From UBA4719 sp038249115 (GTDB lineage: Bacteria; Actinomycetota; Actinomycetes; Actinomycetales; Dermatophilaceae): 47,372 nucleotides of DNA. How positions within the stretch are numbered: position 1 is the first letter of the stretch; each line of letters starts with the position of its first letter. The notes under the pieces are model-generated. The model had not been told where the DNA came from and did not search any database. It was given only the letters and a program-made list of their open reading frames with translations. Made by a program: the position numbers and the translations under genes. The stretch is taken from assembly GCA_038249115.1 (NCBI GenBank), contig JBBRWQ010000019.1:1-47372 (forward strand). Direction: 5' to 3'. Shown in pieces: positions 40,115 to 47,372 of this stretch.

Positions 40115-41482
40115 CTAGCCCTTGGCTGAAGCGAAGGCTGAGTAGTCCTTCTCGAGCCGGTCGAGGAACTGTTCCGGCGTGGCTTTCTTGGCGAGCAGGT
40201 CCTGCAGCGCTGCACCGATGGTGTCGTACATCGTGGGTGTCGCGTAGTCGAGGTAGGGGACCAACCCCTCCTGCTCGACAATCGTGCCGAAGCTAGCGAA
40301 GACATCCTTCTGGAGACTTCCGGTGACCACCTGGGCGCTGGTATCGGCTATCGGCAGGTTGCCGGTCTTGGCCAGCACCGCCATCGCGTTCTTGCTGGTG
40401 ATGAAGTTGATGTAGGCCGCGGCCGCATCGGGGTGCTTGCTCTTGGTCGTGATCGCGAACGGCAGTCCGGTGCCACCCGTGGCCACCGGCTTGTCACCAG
40501 TGGCATCAGTGCCGCCGGGTGGCAGCATGAAGCCGACGTCGGCGCCCATGGCCTTCTCCAGATCGGCCTGCAACCAGGTACCGGCGATCAGGTAGACCCC
40601 GGTGCCCTTGGTGAACCCCTGCCAGGCCGGGTCGTAGTCCTGGCCGTTCACGCCCTTGTTGAAGTATCCCTTGTCGACCCAGTCGACCAGGATCGCCGCA
40701 GCCTTGAGGTTCTCCGGCGACTTCCAGGTCGCGCCACTGCGACCGAACGCCAGCGACGTGATGGTCTTGGCCGGCGTCGTCCGGCCCTGGACGGTGCCGA
40801 ACACGTGGATCGCCGGCCACTTCTCGAGGTTTCCGAGCACCAGCGGGACCTCGCCCTTGGCCTTGAGGGTCGCCAAGGAAGCCTGGAACTCATCCCAGGT
40901 GGTCGGTGCCTGAAGGCCTGCGGCAGCCAGCTTCTTCTTGTTGTAGAAGATGCCCACGGTCTCGCCGACCTGGGGAAGGCCATACAGGTTGCCCTCCCCG
41001 AACGTCTTGCCGTCCGCGCTGTACGAGGAGTACTGACGCACTGACTTCGGGTAGCGGGCATCCCATCCGTACGCCGTGGCATAGCTGTCCAGGGGGCGCA
41101 GCTGCCCGGCCTTGACGAACTCCCCCATGTCCGAGCGGCCGTTGTTGGCTTCGACTACATCGGGGGGCTCATTGCCGCTCAACGCCAGGCGCAACGTGGT
41201 CTTGAGATCGTCGAAGGAGCGCGATACCCGCTTGATCTTGATGTTCGGGTACGTCGTCTCGAACTCCTTGATCAGCTGCGCCATCTGGGCCGCCTGGCCG
41301 CCACGGACCTCCTGGTCCCAGACCAGCAACGTCACAGCGCCCATCTTGGCGGCGTCGGTCTGCACCGCGGAATCGGCCACCGACCGGGCGACGGTCGGCG
41401 AGCTGGACCCGGGGGCGCAGGCGGCGACCGCGGCGATACCCAGTGCGCTGGCAACGAGCAACAGGCGAGGAGAGCGGATCAT
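40115..41482 (-). CDS. Sugar-binding lipoprotein of ABC transporter (SBP family 1)
   Basis: 455 residues. The signal peptide ends in the lipobox AVAAC (Cys22). The body is a family 1 extracellular solute-binding protein: TLLVWDQEVRGGQAAQMAQL at the first strand, LSGNEPPDVVEANNG at the ligand cleft, and YINFITSKNAMAVLAKTGNLP near the end. It captures an oligosaccharide or glycoside outside the membrane for the two downstream permeases. AAGGAG lies six bases before the ATG. The adjacent GH4 enzyme suggests an alpha- or beta-glycoside ligand. Confidence 0.92.
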   Translation of the reverse strand: MIRSPRLLLVASALGIAAVAACAPGSSSPTVARSVADSAVQTDAAKMGAVTLLVWDQEVRGGQAAQMAQLIKEFETTYPNIKIKRVSRSFDDLKTTLRLALSGNEPPDVVEANNGRSDMGEFVKAGQLRPLDSYATAYGWDARYPKSVRQYSSYSADGKTFGEGNLYGLPQVGETVGIFYNKKKLAAAGLQAPTTWDEFQASLATLKAKGEVPLVLGNLEKWPAIHVFGTVQGRTTPAKTITSLAFGRSGATWKSPENLKAAAILVDWVDKGYFNKGVNGQDYDPAWQGFTKGTGVYLIAGTWLQADLEKAMGADVGFMLPPGGTDATGDKPVATGGTGLPFAITTKSKHPDAAAAYINFITSKNAMAVLAKTGNLPIADTSAQVVTGSLQKDVFASFGTIVEQEGLVPYLDYATPTMYDTIGAALQDLLAKKATPEQFLDRLEKDYSAFASAKG

Positions 41483-41537
41483 GTGGTGCTCCTTCGTGGG
41501 TGGTCAGACCTGCCGAAGCGTATGCCGGACGCCAGCG

Positions 41538-42677
41538 TCATGGCTTCGCATCAACGTCCGCCTGACGGGCGATGGTGGCTGCAGCCCTGCGGACCGCACC
41601 CACGGGAACGGTGGGGACGATCTCTTCGAGGAACGCGTACCTGCGCCTGAGTGAACAGCGATAGCTGGAGCTGTCCTCGAAGTCGCGGACGCCGTGCCAC
41701 CAGTCCGCGATGTCCCCCCATCCCGGCGCTGCCAGAGATCCTCCGAACTGCTGAACGGCCAGGGCCGAACACAAGGTGGCGAAGGCGAGCCGGTTGTTCA
41801 GGGGCCATCCGGCCAAGGTGCCGACGACCAGACCGGCGCCGAAGACGTCACCCGCACCGGTGGGGTCGAGCGCCGACACTCGCAGCGCGGGGACTCGAGC
41901 CTCCTCGCCGGTATTCGAGTCGATCGCGAATGCGCCCTCGGCGCCGTTCGTCACCACGGCCAGCGGGACGCGGTCGGCCAGGGAGTAGAGCGCATCCTGT
42001 GCGGTCTCGGTCCGCGTGTAGGCCATCGCCTCGGTCGCGTTGGGCATGAAGGCGTGGCAGTACGCGAGCTGGTCCAGCACGGTTGGCGACCACACCCCGG
42101 TGGGATCCCAGCCGACGTCGGCGAAGACGAGCGCGCCTTCGTTGCGGGCAAGGTCGGCCCAGGTCGGCAGATCCGGGTCTCCCAGGGCATTGCCGTGGCT
42201 CACGTCCACGATGACGGCGCGGGAGAGCGGCGGCTGACCGACCATCTCGGTCGAGGAGATCGGTGAGGGGTGCCCGTGCGTCACCATGCTGCGGTCACGG
42301 TCGACTGCCATCGAGACCGTCACCGGGGAATGCCATTGGTCGAAGCGTCGGGAGCGGCTCAGGTCCACGTGCTCCTGCTCGGCCAGGGTCCGCCAGCAGA
42401 AGTCGGCATAGTCGTCGTCACCGAAGGCGGCCGCCAGGGAGGTTCGCAGGCCAAGCCGGGTGGCGGCGATCGCCAGGTTGGCAATCCCTCCCGGGCTGGA
42501 GCCCATTCCCTCGGCCCAGACCTCGGTGCCGCTGGTGGGCATGGCCTCCAGGCCAGTGAAGATGATGTCTAGGAAGACGGTGCCGCAGAGCAACAGATCG
42601 AACTCCGGGCCGTCCTCAATGCGGCAGCTCGCCAGTGGGTCGTAGTTGGGTTCCGACACAGGTGAAGTCCCTTCCAT
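41538..42677 (-). CDS. PfkB-family carbohydrate kinase
   Basis: About 379 residues. Ribokinase-fold motifs are in order: GGIAN (63-67) in the sugar site, NATE (213-216) and the anion-hole motif DPTGAGD (271-277) with catalytic Asp277. It should phosphorylate a sugar or sugar derivative with ATP in the cytosol. It heads the minus-strand sugar operon, 55 bases before the binding protein. The start could be ATG 42677 (G-rich site five bases away) or GTG 42659 (AAGGGA eight bases away); both look usable. Confidence 0.88.
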   Translation of the reverse strand: MEGTSPVSEPNYDPLASCRIEDGPEFDLLLCGTVFLDIIFTGLEAMPTSGTEVWAEGMGSSPGGIANLAIAATRLGLRTSLAAAFGDDDYADFCWRTLAEQEHVDLSRSRRFDQWHSPVTVSMAVDRDRSMVTHGHPSPISSTEMVGQPPLSRAVIVDVSHGNALGDPDLPTWADLARNEGALVFADVGWDPTGVWSPTVLDQLAYCHAFMPNATEAMAYTRTETAQDALYSLADRVPLAVVTNGAEGAFAIDSNTGEEARVPALRVSALDPTGAGDVFGAGLVVGTLAGWPLNNRLAFATLCSALAVQQFGGSLAAPGWGDIADWWHGVRDFEDSSSYRCSLRRRYAFLEEIVPTVPVGAVRRAAATIARQADVDAKP

Positions 42678-42739
42678 TCCTGCCCCCAATGCTGGCATAC
42701 TGCGGCCGTCACCGAGGCAACGAATCGTGGTGCGAGAAG
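42678..42739. promoter_or_regulatory. Divergent promoter region, sugar kinase / GH4
   Basis: This 62-base gap separates two divergent gene starts and must hold control elements for both transcription units. A loose inverted repeat GCAACGA/TCGTGGTGC (42717-42733) is a possible LacI-type site but is imperfect. I see no convincing -35/-10 pair. No regulator gene for this locus lies in the window. Confidence 0.4.
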
Positions 42740-44077
42740 ATGAAGCTGGCGATCCTGGGCGGCGGCGGCTTCCGGGTTCCCCTCGTCTACGGGGCATTGT
42801 TGCGTGATTTCGGCAGTCCCCGCATTGACCGTGTCTCCCTGTATGACGTGGTGCCGGACCGCCTGGACGCGATCGCCAGGGTCACTGCCCAGATGGCACA
42901 GGAACATGAGAGAGCTCCGTCGGTGGACACCACCATGGATCTGGACCGTGCCCTGGACGGCGCGGACTTCGTCTTCTCAGCCATCCGCGTCGGCGGCCTC
43001 GAAGGTCGAACCGCGGACGAGCGCGTCGCCCTCGACCTGGGCATCCTCGGTCAGGAGACCACCGGGCCGGGCGGCCTCGCCTACGGGATGCGGACCGTCC
43101 CGGTCGCCATACACATTGCGGAGCGGATCGCCCAGGTCTGCCCACTGGCCTGGGTGATCAACTTCACCAACCCGGCCGGGATGATCACCGAGGCCATGCA
43201 GCAGGTGCTGGGCGAACGGGTGGTTGGGATCTGCGACTCGCCGATCGGCTTGAGCCGCAGGGCTGCCCGAGCTCTTGGCCTTGACCCGGACCCCACGTCG
43301 GTGGACTACGTCGGCCTCAACCACCTGGGCTGGTTGCGTGCCCTCGGCCATGACGGGCGCGATGTGCTGCCGGACCTCATCGCGGACGCCGGGCGACTGG
43401 CCACCATCGAGGAGGGGCGGCTCTTCGGAACGGAGTGGATCCAGATTCTGGGCTGCCTGCCGAACGAGTACCTCTACTACTACTACTTCACCCGTGATGC
43501 GGTTGCCTCTATCCGGGGGGACGCGCAGACCCGCGGTGAGTTCCTGCTCAACCAGCAGCACGCTTTCTTTGACGCGGTCAGGGCCCGGCCCGATGCGGCA
43601 CTGCATGAATGGCGCCGGGTCCGGGAGGAGCGCGATGCGACCTATATGAAGGAGAGCCGGTCAGAGCTTGAGTCCCGCGATGCCGCCGACATCGAGGGCG
43701 GAGGCTACGAAGGCGTGGCCCTGGCCATCATGGGCGCCATTGCACGCAACGAGCGAAGCACGATGATCCTCAATGTTCGCAACGGTTCTGCTGTGCCCGG
43801 GCTGCCCGCGGAAGCCGTCGTCGAGGTCCCCTGCACCGTCGATGACGCTGGACCTCATCCGCTGGCGACGCTGCCTCTGGGAGGCCACCAGCTCGGTCTC
43901 GTGCAGCAGGTCAAGGCCGTGGAGCAGCTGACCATCGAGGCGGCTCGCAGTCGGTCAGCTCCGTTGGCACTCAAGGCCTTTGCGCTCCACCCGCTGGTCG
44001 ACTCGGTCTCGACGGCAAGGGTTCTCCTGCAGGGTTACCGCGACCGCCACCCCGACCTGGGTCACCTGCTGCGCTGA
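42740..44077 (+). CDS. Glycoside hydrolase family 4 (6-phospho-glycosidase type)
   Basis: 445 residues. GH4 hallmarks are in order: NAD-binding GGGGFRVP (7-14), IRVGGLEGR (82-90), QETTGPGGLAYGMRT (105-119), NFTNPAG (141-147), GICDSP with the metal-binding Cys165 and GLNHLGW with His195. GH4 enzymes cleave glycosides by an NAD-dependent redox elimination and need a divalent metal, commonly Mn. Many prefer 6-phospho sugars; whether this one does cannot be told, but the neighbouring importer is ABC rather than PTS, so an unphosphorylated or kinase-generated substrate is likely. Its stop directly abuts the stop of the next, convergent gene. Confidence 0.92.
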   Translation: MKLAILGGGGFRVPLVYGALLRDFGSPRIDRVSLYDVVPDRLDAIARVTAQMAQEHERAPSVDTTMDLDRALDGADFVFSAIRVGGLEGRTADERVALDLGILGQETTGPGGLAYGMRTVPVAIHIAERIAQVCPLAWVINFTNPAGMITEAMQQVLGERVVGICDSPIGLSRRAARALGLDPDPTSVDYVGLNHLGWLRALGHDGRDVLPDLIADAGRLATIEEGRLFGTEWIQILGCLPNEYLYYYYFTRDAVASIRGDAQTRGEFLLNQQHAFFDAVRARPDAALHEWRRVREERDATYMKESRSELESRDAADIEGGGYEGVALAIMGAIARNERSTMILNVRNGSAVPGLPAEAVVEVPCTVDDAGPHPLATLPLGGHQLGLVQQVKAVEQLTIEAARSRSAPLALKAFALHPLVDSVSTARVLLQGYRDRHPDLGHLLR

Positions 44078-44737
44078 CTACCGCGGCCCGCTACCCCGCA
44101 GGATCACGTCCGGCTCCCCCCGCGCCACGGATACGGCGGTGACATCCACCTCAGTGAAGTGGTCATTCATCCGCGCGACAAAGGCGGGAGAGGACTCTGC
44201 ACTCCAGATCGTCAGCACCCCGCCCACTGACAGCACGCGAGCGGCGGCGCGAAGTCCCTCGTCCTCGTACAGCCAGCCGTTGCCGGGTGAGACCAGCCAG
44301 TCAGGGCCGTTGTCGACGTCGAGACAGATGGCATCGAGCGAGCCCTCCGGCGCGTGCGCCAGCCAGTCGACCACGTCGGCCTCGTGGGTCTGGACCCGCG
44401 GGTCGCTGAGGGCGCCCGCGTTGAACGGCGCCAGTAGACCGCGGTTCCACCGAATCACCGCCGGTTCCCGCTCGAGAACGTGCACCTCACCGACACCCGG
44501 AGAAGCCAGCGCCGCAGACAGGGAGAACCCCGCGCCGAGTCCGCCGATAAGCATCCGGCCTGGCGCTGGCATCCGGTCAGCCGCCAGCTTCACGTGCAGC
44601 CGTTCCGACCCGCCGTCCCGGGTGTCCATCAGGAAGACGCCGTTCGCCACGATCTCGTAATGCCCGTCGCGTCGCTGCAACACCAGCTCACCACAGCAGC
44701 CGTCAACCCGCTCGATGACGGTCGTGTCCTGCGCCAT
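44078..44737 (-). CDS. Spermidine-synthase-like methyltransferase-fold protein
   Basis: 219 residues. The nucleotide-binding loop GGLGAG (65-70), VLEREPAVIRWNR and LDAICLDVDNGPDWLV follow the pattern of spermidine synthases, and the N-terminus (ELVLQRRDGHYEIVANG) resembles the beta-hairpin cap of that family. It is shorter than true polyamine aminopropyltransferases, so the reaction may differ. No space separates it from the convergent GH4 stop, so no terminator is present between them. Confidence 0.82.
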   Translation of the reverse strand: MAQDTTVIERVDGCCGELVLQRRDGHYEIVANGVFLMDTRDGGSERLHVKLAADRMPAPGRMLIGGLGAGFSLSAALASPGVGEVHVLEREPAVIRWNRGLLAPFNAGALSDPRVQTHEADVVDWLAHAPEGSLDAICLDVDNGPDWLVSPGNGWLYEDEGLRAAARVLSVGGVLTIWSAESSPAFVARMNDHFTEVDVTAVSVARGEPDVILRGSGPR

Positions 44738-44940
44738 GCCGGCAGGCTACAACGAGTCTGACCGGAACCCCGACGCCGTAGGCGTTTCGGCGACCAGGCA
44801 CTACTTGGCGTCGCGAATGAGCCCTGGTCAGCAGGTTCGCCGCCACCTCGTTGCCGTCCTCGTCCAGGCGGCGCAGTGCGGCCAGATCAAGTGCAGTCAT
44901 GGACTCTAGATACTTCCAGAGCCTCGCCTATGGTCACTGT

Positions 44941-45387
44941 GTGACTTGGTTCGACACGACTCTGATGCGCTGGGTCGCTGCCAATCGCTTCCCGCTTGGA
45001 GATCAGCTGGCTCACGGGATCATCTCCCTCGGAACCAACCTGGTCATCCTCGCCATCGCCGCTCTTCTCGGCCTTGTCTACGTCGTCGCCCGCCATCGGT
45101 ACCGACTCGCTGTCGGCGTGGCCATTGCGGTAGTCGCCTCGACACTGATCGCCGAACTGCTCAAACAGATCCTGGGTCGAGCGCGCCCACCTGCATCTAT
45201 GGCGCTCGTCCACGCCGATGGTCTGTCGATGCCATCGACCGATGCGGCTCTCACAGCAGCTGCTGCAACAGCCCTCTATGTCGGCCTGGTACGGCTACAT
45301 CTTCGACGCCGCCGCCCCGCCGGTCGTCCAGTCGGCTCATCCTGCCGTCGTCGCCTTCGACACAGCCAAGAGCCCCACTTGGCATGA
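44941..45387 (+). pseudogene. PAP2 phosphatase, C-terminally truncated
   Basis: About 148 residues from the GTG at 44941. The first two PAP2 motifs are present: KQILGRARP (Lys and Arg-Pro of motif 1) and SMPSTDAAL in place of the PSGH motif, with membrane helices before and after. The third motif with its catalytic His (SRxxxGxHxxxD) is missing: after GLVRLHLRRRR the reading turns into unlike Arg-rich sequence and stops, and neither other frame restores it. PAP2 enzymes dephosphorylate lipid phosphates at the membrane. I consider it inactive. Confidence 0.65.
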
Positions 45388-45405
45388 CATCGACGAATGC
45401 CAAGT
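45377..45405. repeat. 9-bp perfect inverted repeat
   Basis: ACTTGGCAT (45377-45385) and ATGCCAAGT (45397-45405) form perfect arms around an eleven-base spacer at the 3' end of the broken PAP2 frame. It could be a terminator stem, a repressor site or a scar of an inserted element. The 268 bases from 45388 to 45655 contain no gene that I can support; a short direct repeat GGTGACC GGTGACC lies at 45632-45645, downstream of csbD on the other strand. Confidence 0.6.
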
Positions 45406-45655
45406 CAAGTCGGATCACACCCAGGATGCATGTGCTCCCCGCTCACACCATGTATCTGACCTCTACTCGTTCCGCTGGTTTCCCTTAGGTCGCGAAGCAG
45501 GTGTGACGGATCCGGGAGCGGCTTCTCCCCGCCGGAGCAAACCAATGGTCAGGTCGTAAACTCCCACTCTGGAGGCGAGGGACTGGATCGTCGTTTCAAC
45601 AACGTCCGAAAGCGGATCCTTAGGTTCTTACGGTGACCGGTGACCCTGATTGCGG

Positions 45656-45832
45656 TCAGTCCTTCTTGAAGGCGTCCTTGATGCTCTCACCGGCCTGCTT
45701 GAGGTTGCTCTTGGTTTGATCGGTTTTGCCGTGGCGTTCCATCTTCTCGTTGCCCGTGGCCTTGCCCAGATGTTCCTTGGCCGCGCCTTTGGTTTCGTCC
45801 CTCTTGTTCTTCAGTTTGTCCAACCAGCCCAT
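45656..45832 (-). CDS. CsbD family stress protein
   Basis: 58 residues, rich in Lys, Asp, Gly and Ala, with the CsbD pattern DETKGAAKEHLGKATGNEKME and HGKTDQTKSNLKQAGESIKDAF. CsbD-like proteins are small, soluble, largely helical or disordered and are induced by general stress (Sigma-B in Bacillus). The ATG at 45832 has AAGGGAG nine bases upstream. It follows a small membrane protein gene on the same strand, and both are probably stress-induced. Confidence 0.88.
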   Translation of the reverse strand: MGWLDKLKNKRDETKGAAKEHLGKATGNEKMERHGKTDQTKSNLKQAGESIKDAFKKD

Positions 45833-45856
45833 TTCCGGACTCCCTTCTCGTAAGCA

Positions 45857-45879
45857 CTGCCAGTCCATCGTGATGGCAG
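45857..45879. repeat. Hairpin between small membrane gene and csbD
   Basis: CTGCCA (45857-45862) and TGGCAG (45874-45879) are perfect inverted arms with an eleven-base loop, which itself includes a competing CCATC/GATGG pairing. It lies in the 81-base gap upstream of csbD and could attenuate read-through or separate two transcripts. Confidence 0.4.
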
Positions 45880-45913
45880 TTGGATGTTCGTCCCCGGAGG
45901 GGGGAGTTCGCCG

Positions 45914-46072
45914 TCAGTAGTAGTGCCTGCGTCCGCCGACAGCGCGACCCATGCCGCCGAGAACCGCAAGGATCACGCCGATGACCAACAGGATCAAGCC
46001 GATGGTCTTCAGTATCGCCAGACCCGGCACAAGCAGAGCGAGGATGATGAGGACGACTCCGAGCACGATCAT
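45914..46072 (-). CDS. Small two-helix membrane protein (DUF6131-like)
   Basis: 52 residues. Two hydrophobic helices (MIVLGVVLIILALLVPG and IGLILLVIGVILAVLGG) are joined by a short turn, ending in the conserved-looking tail GRAVGGRRHYY, which I associate with the actinobacterial DUF6131 group. AAGGA lies six bases before the ATG. It is probably an inner-membrane protein of unknown function, placed upstream of csbD. Confidence 0.78.
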   Translation of the reverse strand: MIVLGVVLIILALLVPGLAILKTIGLILLVIGVILAVLGGMGRAVGGRRHYY

Positions 46073-46405
46073 GTGAAGTCCTTCTTCCCTGGGTGGATGG
46101 CCCCAGTCCGGCCACAACGATGCATTCTACAGCCGGGAAGGCTGACGTTGCGGATCTGGATGGCGGCCCTGCCGCTGAACAACTCCCGTCGTTGGCGATG
46201 ACGCGCATCCCACCAGGCTTTGGGTCCGGAGCTCGTCGAGCCGTTGCGGACCCAGACGCTCCTGATGGATCCGCCCCCGGGTTGCGTAACAGGCGCAAAC
46301 TCGGTGAGAGCATGCACCTCCCGGGCACCGGCGCGCTATCCTTATGATGTCGGTTCTGCACTGCGATGAGCCGAAGTGCGGCGGCGTAATCGAGGGACAC
46401 ACAAG
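46073..46405. other. Intergenic region without a supported gene
   Basis: 333 bases between two divergent genes. No frame here looks protein-coding. A TATGAT at about 46342-46347 could be a -10 box for the GAF-ANTAR gene starting at 46406, but I see no matching -35 at standard spacing. The region must contain promoters for both sides. Confidence 0.5.
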
Positions 46406-47110
46406 ATGTATGACCAGCCGTTGTTTCTCAAGACGTTGTCACGGTTCGCCGTGGTATTGACGGTGGGCTACGACCTTGAGGCTTCAGCGCTGGCCGAGCT
46501 CACGAAGAGCGTCACTGAAGTATTGGGCGTGTCCAGCAGCGGGGTCACCATGGCCGAAGAGGGGCAGCTGCATTTCGTGACTGCAGAAAGCCAGGCTTCC
46601 AGGGAGCTGGAGGCCAGTCAGACGCAGGAGCAGGACGGCCCGTGTCGAGATGCCTACGACACCGGAGAGGTCGTTCGGGTGACCGACGTACGGCAGGAGT
46701 CCGCCCGGTGGCCGGATTTCGCGGCCACCGCCGCCCGCGTTGGTGTGGCTGGCGTGGCAGGGATCCCGATGCGGCTCGGCGACGAGATCATCGGCGCCCT
46801 CAACATCTACTCTTCCGAGCCCCGTGAGTGGACCGACGAGGACATCGCGGTGGCCGTGGCGCTGGCCGATGTGGCGACCAGTTTCGTGGTCAACGCCTCC
46901 AAGCTGCACGAGCAGGAACAGCTGAGCGAGCAGCTACAGGAGGCGCTGGAGTCCCGGGTCGTCATCGAACAGGCCAAGGGGATCACCGCCGAGCAGAACG
47001 CAGTCCCGCTCGATCAAGCCTTCCAGCTCATGCGCCGGCACGCCCGCAACAACAACGCCAGCCTGCGGACGGTCGCCGAGGCAATCATTGGAGTAGGACT
47101 TCAAGTCTGA
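46406..47110 (+). CDS. GAF-ANTAR transcription antitermination regulator
   Basis: 234 residues from the ATG at 46406, with GAGGGA upstream. The GAF domain (about 18-155) includes GVSSSGVTMAEEGQL, DGPCRDAYDTGEVV and GIPMRLGDEIIGALNIYS. The ANTAR domain (about 170-230) reads LQEALESRVVIEQAKGITAEQ and FQLMRRHARNNNASLRTVAEAII. It probably senses a small ligand or redox state and controls terminator read-through in leader RNAs. It is clearly a different paralogue from the one at 29420-30133, with a longer N-terminus and the more canonical VIEQAKG helix. Confidence 0.9.
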   Translation: MYDQPLFLKTLSRFAVVLTVGYDLEASALAELTKSVTEVLGVSSSGVTMAEEGQLHFVTAESQASRELEASQTQEQDGPCRDAYDTGEVVRVTDVRQESARWPDFAATAARVGVAGVAGIPMRLGDEIIGALNIYSSEPREWTDEDIAVAVALADVATSFVVNASKLHEQEQLSEQLQEALESRVVIEQAKGITAEQNAVPLDQAFQLMRRHARNNNASLRTVAEAIIGVGLQV

Positions 47111-47264
47111 GCTCTGCATCCGTGGCGGACAAACGGTTCGGTGTGGTCGAGCGTGACACAGTCAAGAACGCGTCCGCCTGAAGCGCGCTCGGTGCGCTCG
47201 ACTGCTCGGACGGGAACCGGGCAGGGTCCTATCGACGGCGGACGGTCACCAACGTGCGTACGGG

Positions 47265-47288
47265 GTTGAAATTCGATGCTGGGGGTAA
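47265..47288 (+). promoter_or_regulatory. Possible stress sigma factor promoter
   Basis: GTTG (47265-47268), fourteen bases, then GGGTAA (47283-47288) loosely fits the GTTT-N14-16-GGGTAT pattern of actinobacterial Sigma-B-like promoters. It lies 41 bases before the partial gene at 47330. The remaining sequence between 47111 and 47264 shows nothing I can name. Confidence 0.3.
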
Positions 47289-47329
47289 GGTTGATGGCGC
47301 CCTTAAGCGCTCCGAGAGAAGAGGCTGAC

Positions 47330-47372
47330 ATGAGTACGACCCAGTTGATCTGGCTCGTCGTCGCGATCATCA
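47330..47372 (+). CDS. Start of a small membrane protein, cut by the window
   Basis: An ATG at 47330 preceded by GAGAGAAGAGG opens a frame reading MSTTQLIWLVVAII to the window edge. The hydrophobic run suggests an N-terminal membrane segment or signal anchor. Too little is visible to name a family. Confidence 0.55.
   Translation, partial: MSTTQLIWLVVAII

Noticed and set aside
44703..44900. 65-residue minus-strand frame beginning MTALDLAALRRLDEDG
   Set aside because: The first 20 residues look protein-like, but the rest does not and it overlaps the spermidine-synthase-like gene start; at most a remnant.

Overview
The window reads as chromosome of a high-GC Gram-positive actinobacterium. The pointers are strong GC bias, dense packing with ATGA/GTGA start-stop overlaps, a GlnX-GlnH-PknG signalling locus, GAF-ANTAR regulators, a WS/DGAT acyltransferase and a CsoR copper operon. 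A member of the Micrococcales (Intrasporangiaceae-like) is my guess; no rRNA or tRNA gene is present to confirm it.

Region 1 (1-7557). After the tail of a probable DUF998 membrane protein comes a minus-strand operon of six coupled genes: 2'-5' RNA ligase-like protein, membrane metallophosphoesterase, alpha/beta hydrolase, WS/DGAT acyltransferase, FAD-dependent dehydrogenase and AI-2E-type transporter. Region 2 (7677-20025) is a ten-gene plus-strand operon around a PknG-type kinase: TelA, a helical partner, an AAA+ ATPase, GlnX, GlnH, a coiled-coil protein, PknG, a PP2C phosphatase, a von Willebrand factor A (vWA) protein and an FHA protein. This looks like a complete phospho-signalling circuit: extracytoplasmic amino-acid sensing, kinase, phosphatase, phosphothreonine reader and effector ATPase/TelA/vWA modules. 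Three members (PknG, PP2C, FHA) share zinc-ribbon N-termini.

Region 3 (20085-28451). A GerMN-Gmad2 lipoprotein diverges from a five-gene plus-strand cluster (21277-25395) that I cannot match to any described system: a beta-propeller, a short repeat protein, an Ig-like protein with a basic Lys/Ala tail, a very His- and Cys-rich protein, and a phasin-like helical protein with an Ig-like C-terminus. None has a signal peptide, and a strong hairpin or operator precedes the cluster. A convergent two-gene operon (an unusual DUF362-START fusion and an NAD-dependent epimerase) faces it. This is the best candidate for an undescribed system, possibly a cytoplasmic coat, scaffold or metal-binding assembly.

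Region 4 (28510-34364) is accessory and partly decayed: a truncated methyltransferase, a small CarD/Tudor-like protein, an intact GAF-ANTAR regulator with a broken second copy beside it, a class III aminotransferase, and a divergent DUF2075 nuclease-ATPase/MazG pair with a defence-like look. Region 5 (34409-38319) holds the csoR-copZ-copA copper operon with two CsoR-type operators, preceded by a CDF cation exporter that overlaps the end of the next operon.

Region 6 (38312-44077) is a sugar utilisation locus: PfkB kinase, solute-binding lipoprotein, two ABC permeases, and a divergent GH4 glycosidase. Region 7 (44078-47372) has a spermidine-synthase-like protein, a truncated PAP2 phosphatase, an inverted repeat, CsbD and a small membrane protein (stress-type genes), a second GAF-ANTAR regulator, and the first codons of a membrane protein.
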